A stretch of DNA of 5,103 bases from Gammaproteobacteria bacterium. Its GTDB lineage: Bacteria; Pseudomonadota; Gammaproteobacteria; PS1; Pseudothioglobaceae. Where the stretch lies: positions 1 to 5,103 of the forward strand of contig JAPYQD010000059.1 in assembly GCA_029937335.1 (NCBI GenBank), written 5' to 3'. The stretch's first letter is position 1; the number at the start of each line of letters is the position of its first letter. The translations under genes and the position numbers were made by a program. The notes under the pieces are model-generated. The model made no database searches. It had not been told where the DNA came from and saw only the letters and a list, made by a program, of their open reading frames with translations. Shown piece by piece: positions 5,011-5,103 of this stretch.

Positions 5011-5103
5011 TTAGAACTGCTTAGCAATATTTCCTAAGAATTCATGACTAAAGTCAATGGTTGCCTGCTCATTTTCTTCAGAAATATCATTGAAATAGAC
5101 TTC
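5011..5103 (-). CDS. C-terminal end of an unidentified gene upstream of the ligase relative (partial)
   Basis: The frame is open from the window edge to a TAA at 5011-5013, followed in frame by TAG, a double stop. It encodes 30 residues ending in DFSHEFLGNIAKQF. The peptide is acidic before a probable amphipathic final helix. I do not recognise the family. In many gammaproteobacteria zipA precedes ligA, but this tail does not look like the end of ZipA. The stop is 10 nt from the ligase-relative start, with no terminator between them, so the two genes are probably co-transcribed. With so little sequence, the coding call rests on the open frame and its position. Confidence 0.5.
   Translation of the reverse strand, partial: EVYFNDISEENEQATIDFSHEFLGNIAKQF

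Noticed and set aside
1..5103. CRISPR array, tRNA, rRNA, insertion sequence or phage genes
   Set aside because: No regular direct repeats, tRNA-like cloverleaf, transposase motifs or terminal inverted repeats were seen on either strand.

Overview
All recognisable genes in this AT-rich window lie on the minus strand, so transcription runs from position 5103 towards position 1. Gene content and protein style (a GlnK-AmtB pair, a soluble Cache/PDC sensor protein, an NAD+-type DNA ligase relative, low GC) suggest a gammaproteobacterium. A marine sulfur-oxidiser of the SUP05/Thioglobus kind is my best guess, from memory of protein style only, not from a search.

Layout in transcription order. (1) 5103-5011: the last 30 codons of an unidentified gene. 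(2) 5000-3102: a 632-residue relative of NAD+-dependent DNA ligase (LigA). It keeps the full domain order but has lost several residues that are catalytic in classical LigA. (3) 3101-2952: a sigma70-type promoter overlapping the ligase stop codon, followed by a leader of about 120 nt that ends in an intrinsic-terminator hairpin. (4) 2951-2016: a 311-residue soluble protein with a Cache/PDC sensor domain, starting at GTG. (5) 2015-1739: a second sigma70-type promoter and a leader of about 208 nt carrying two successive terminator-like hairpins with U-tracts. (6) 1738-1391: glnK, a PII protein with the uridylylation tyrosine Tyr51. (7) 1380-169: amtB, the ammonium channel, 10 nt after glnK with its Shine-Dalgarno overlapping the glnK stop. 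(8) 142-116: a strong intrinsic terminator closing the glnK-amtB operon. (9) 59-1: the first codons of a CBS-domain protein.

Functionally the core is the classical nitrogen module: AmtB conducts ammonium, and GlnK plugs it according to nitrogen and energy status. The most interesting part is non-coding. The leaders of glnK and of the PDC-sensor gene share a near-identical 15-nt box (TTTGGYAYAGAAGCC) placed at the 5' arm of an intrinsic terminator, with a short G-rich hairpin upstream. In the glnK leader the last terminator ends about 11 nt before the Shine-Dalgarno, which leaves no room for a promoter after it, so glnK-amtB expression must depend on reading through it. This looks like an attenuator or riboswitch-like RNA shared by two neighbouring genes. 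I do not recognise it as a named RNA class. All RNA pairings were made by hand and are hypotheses.
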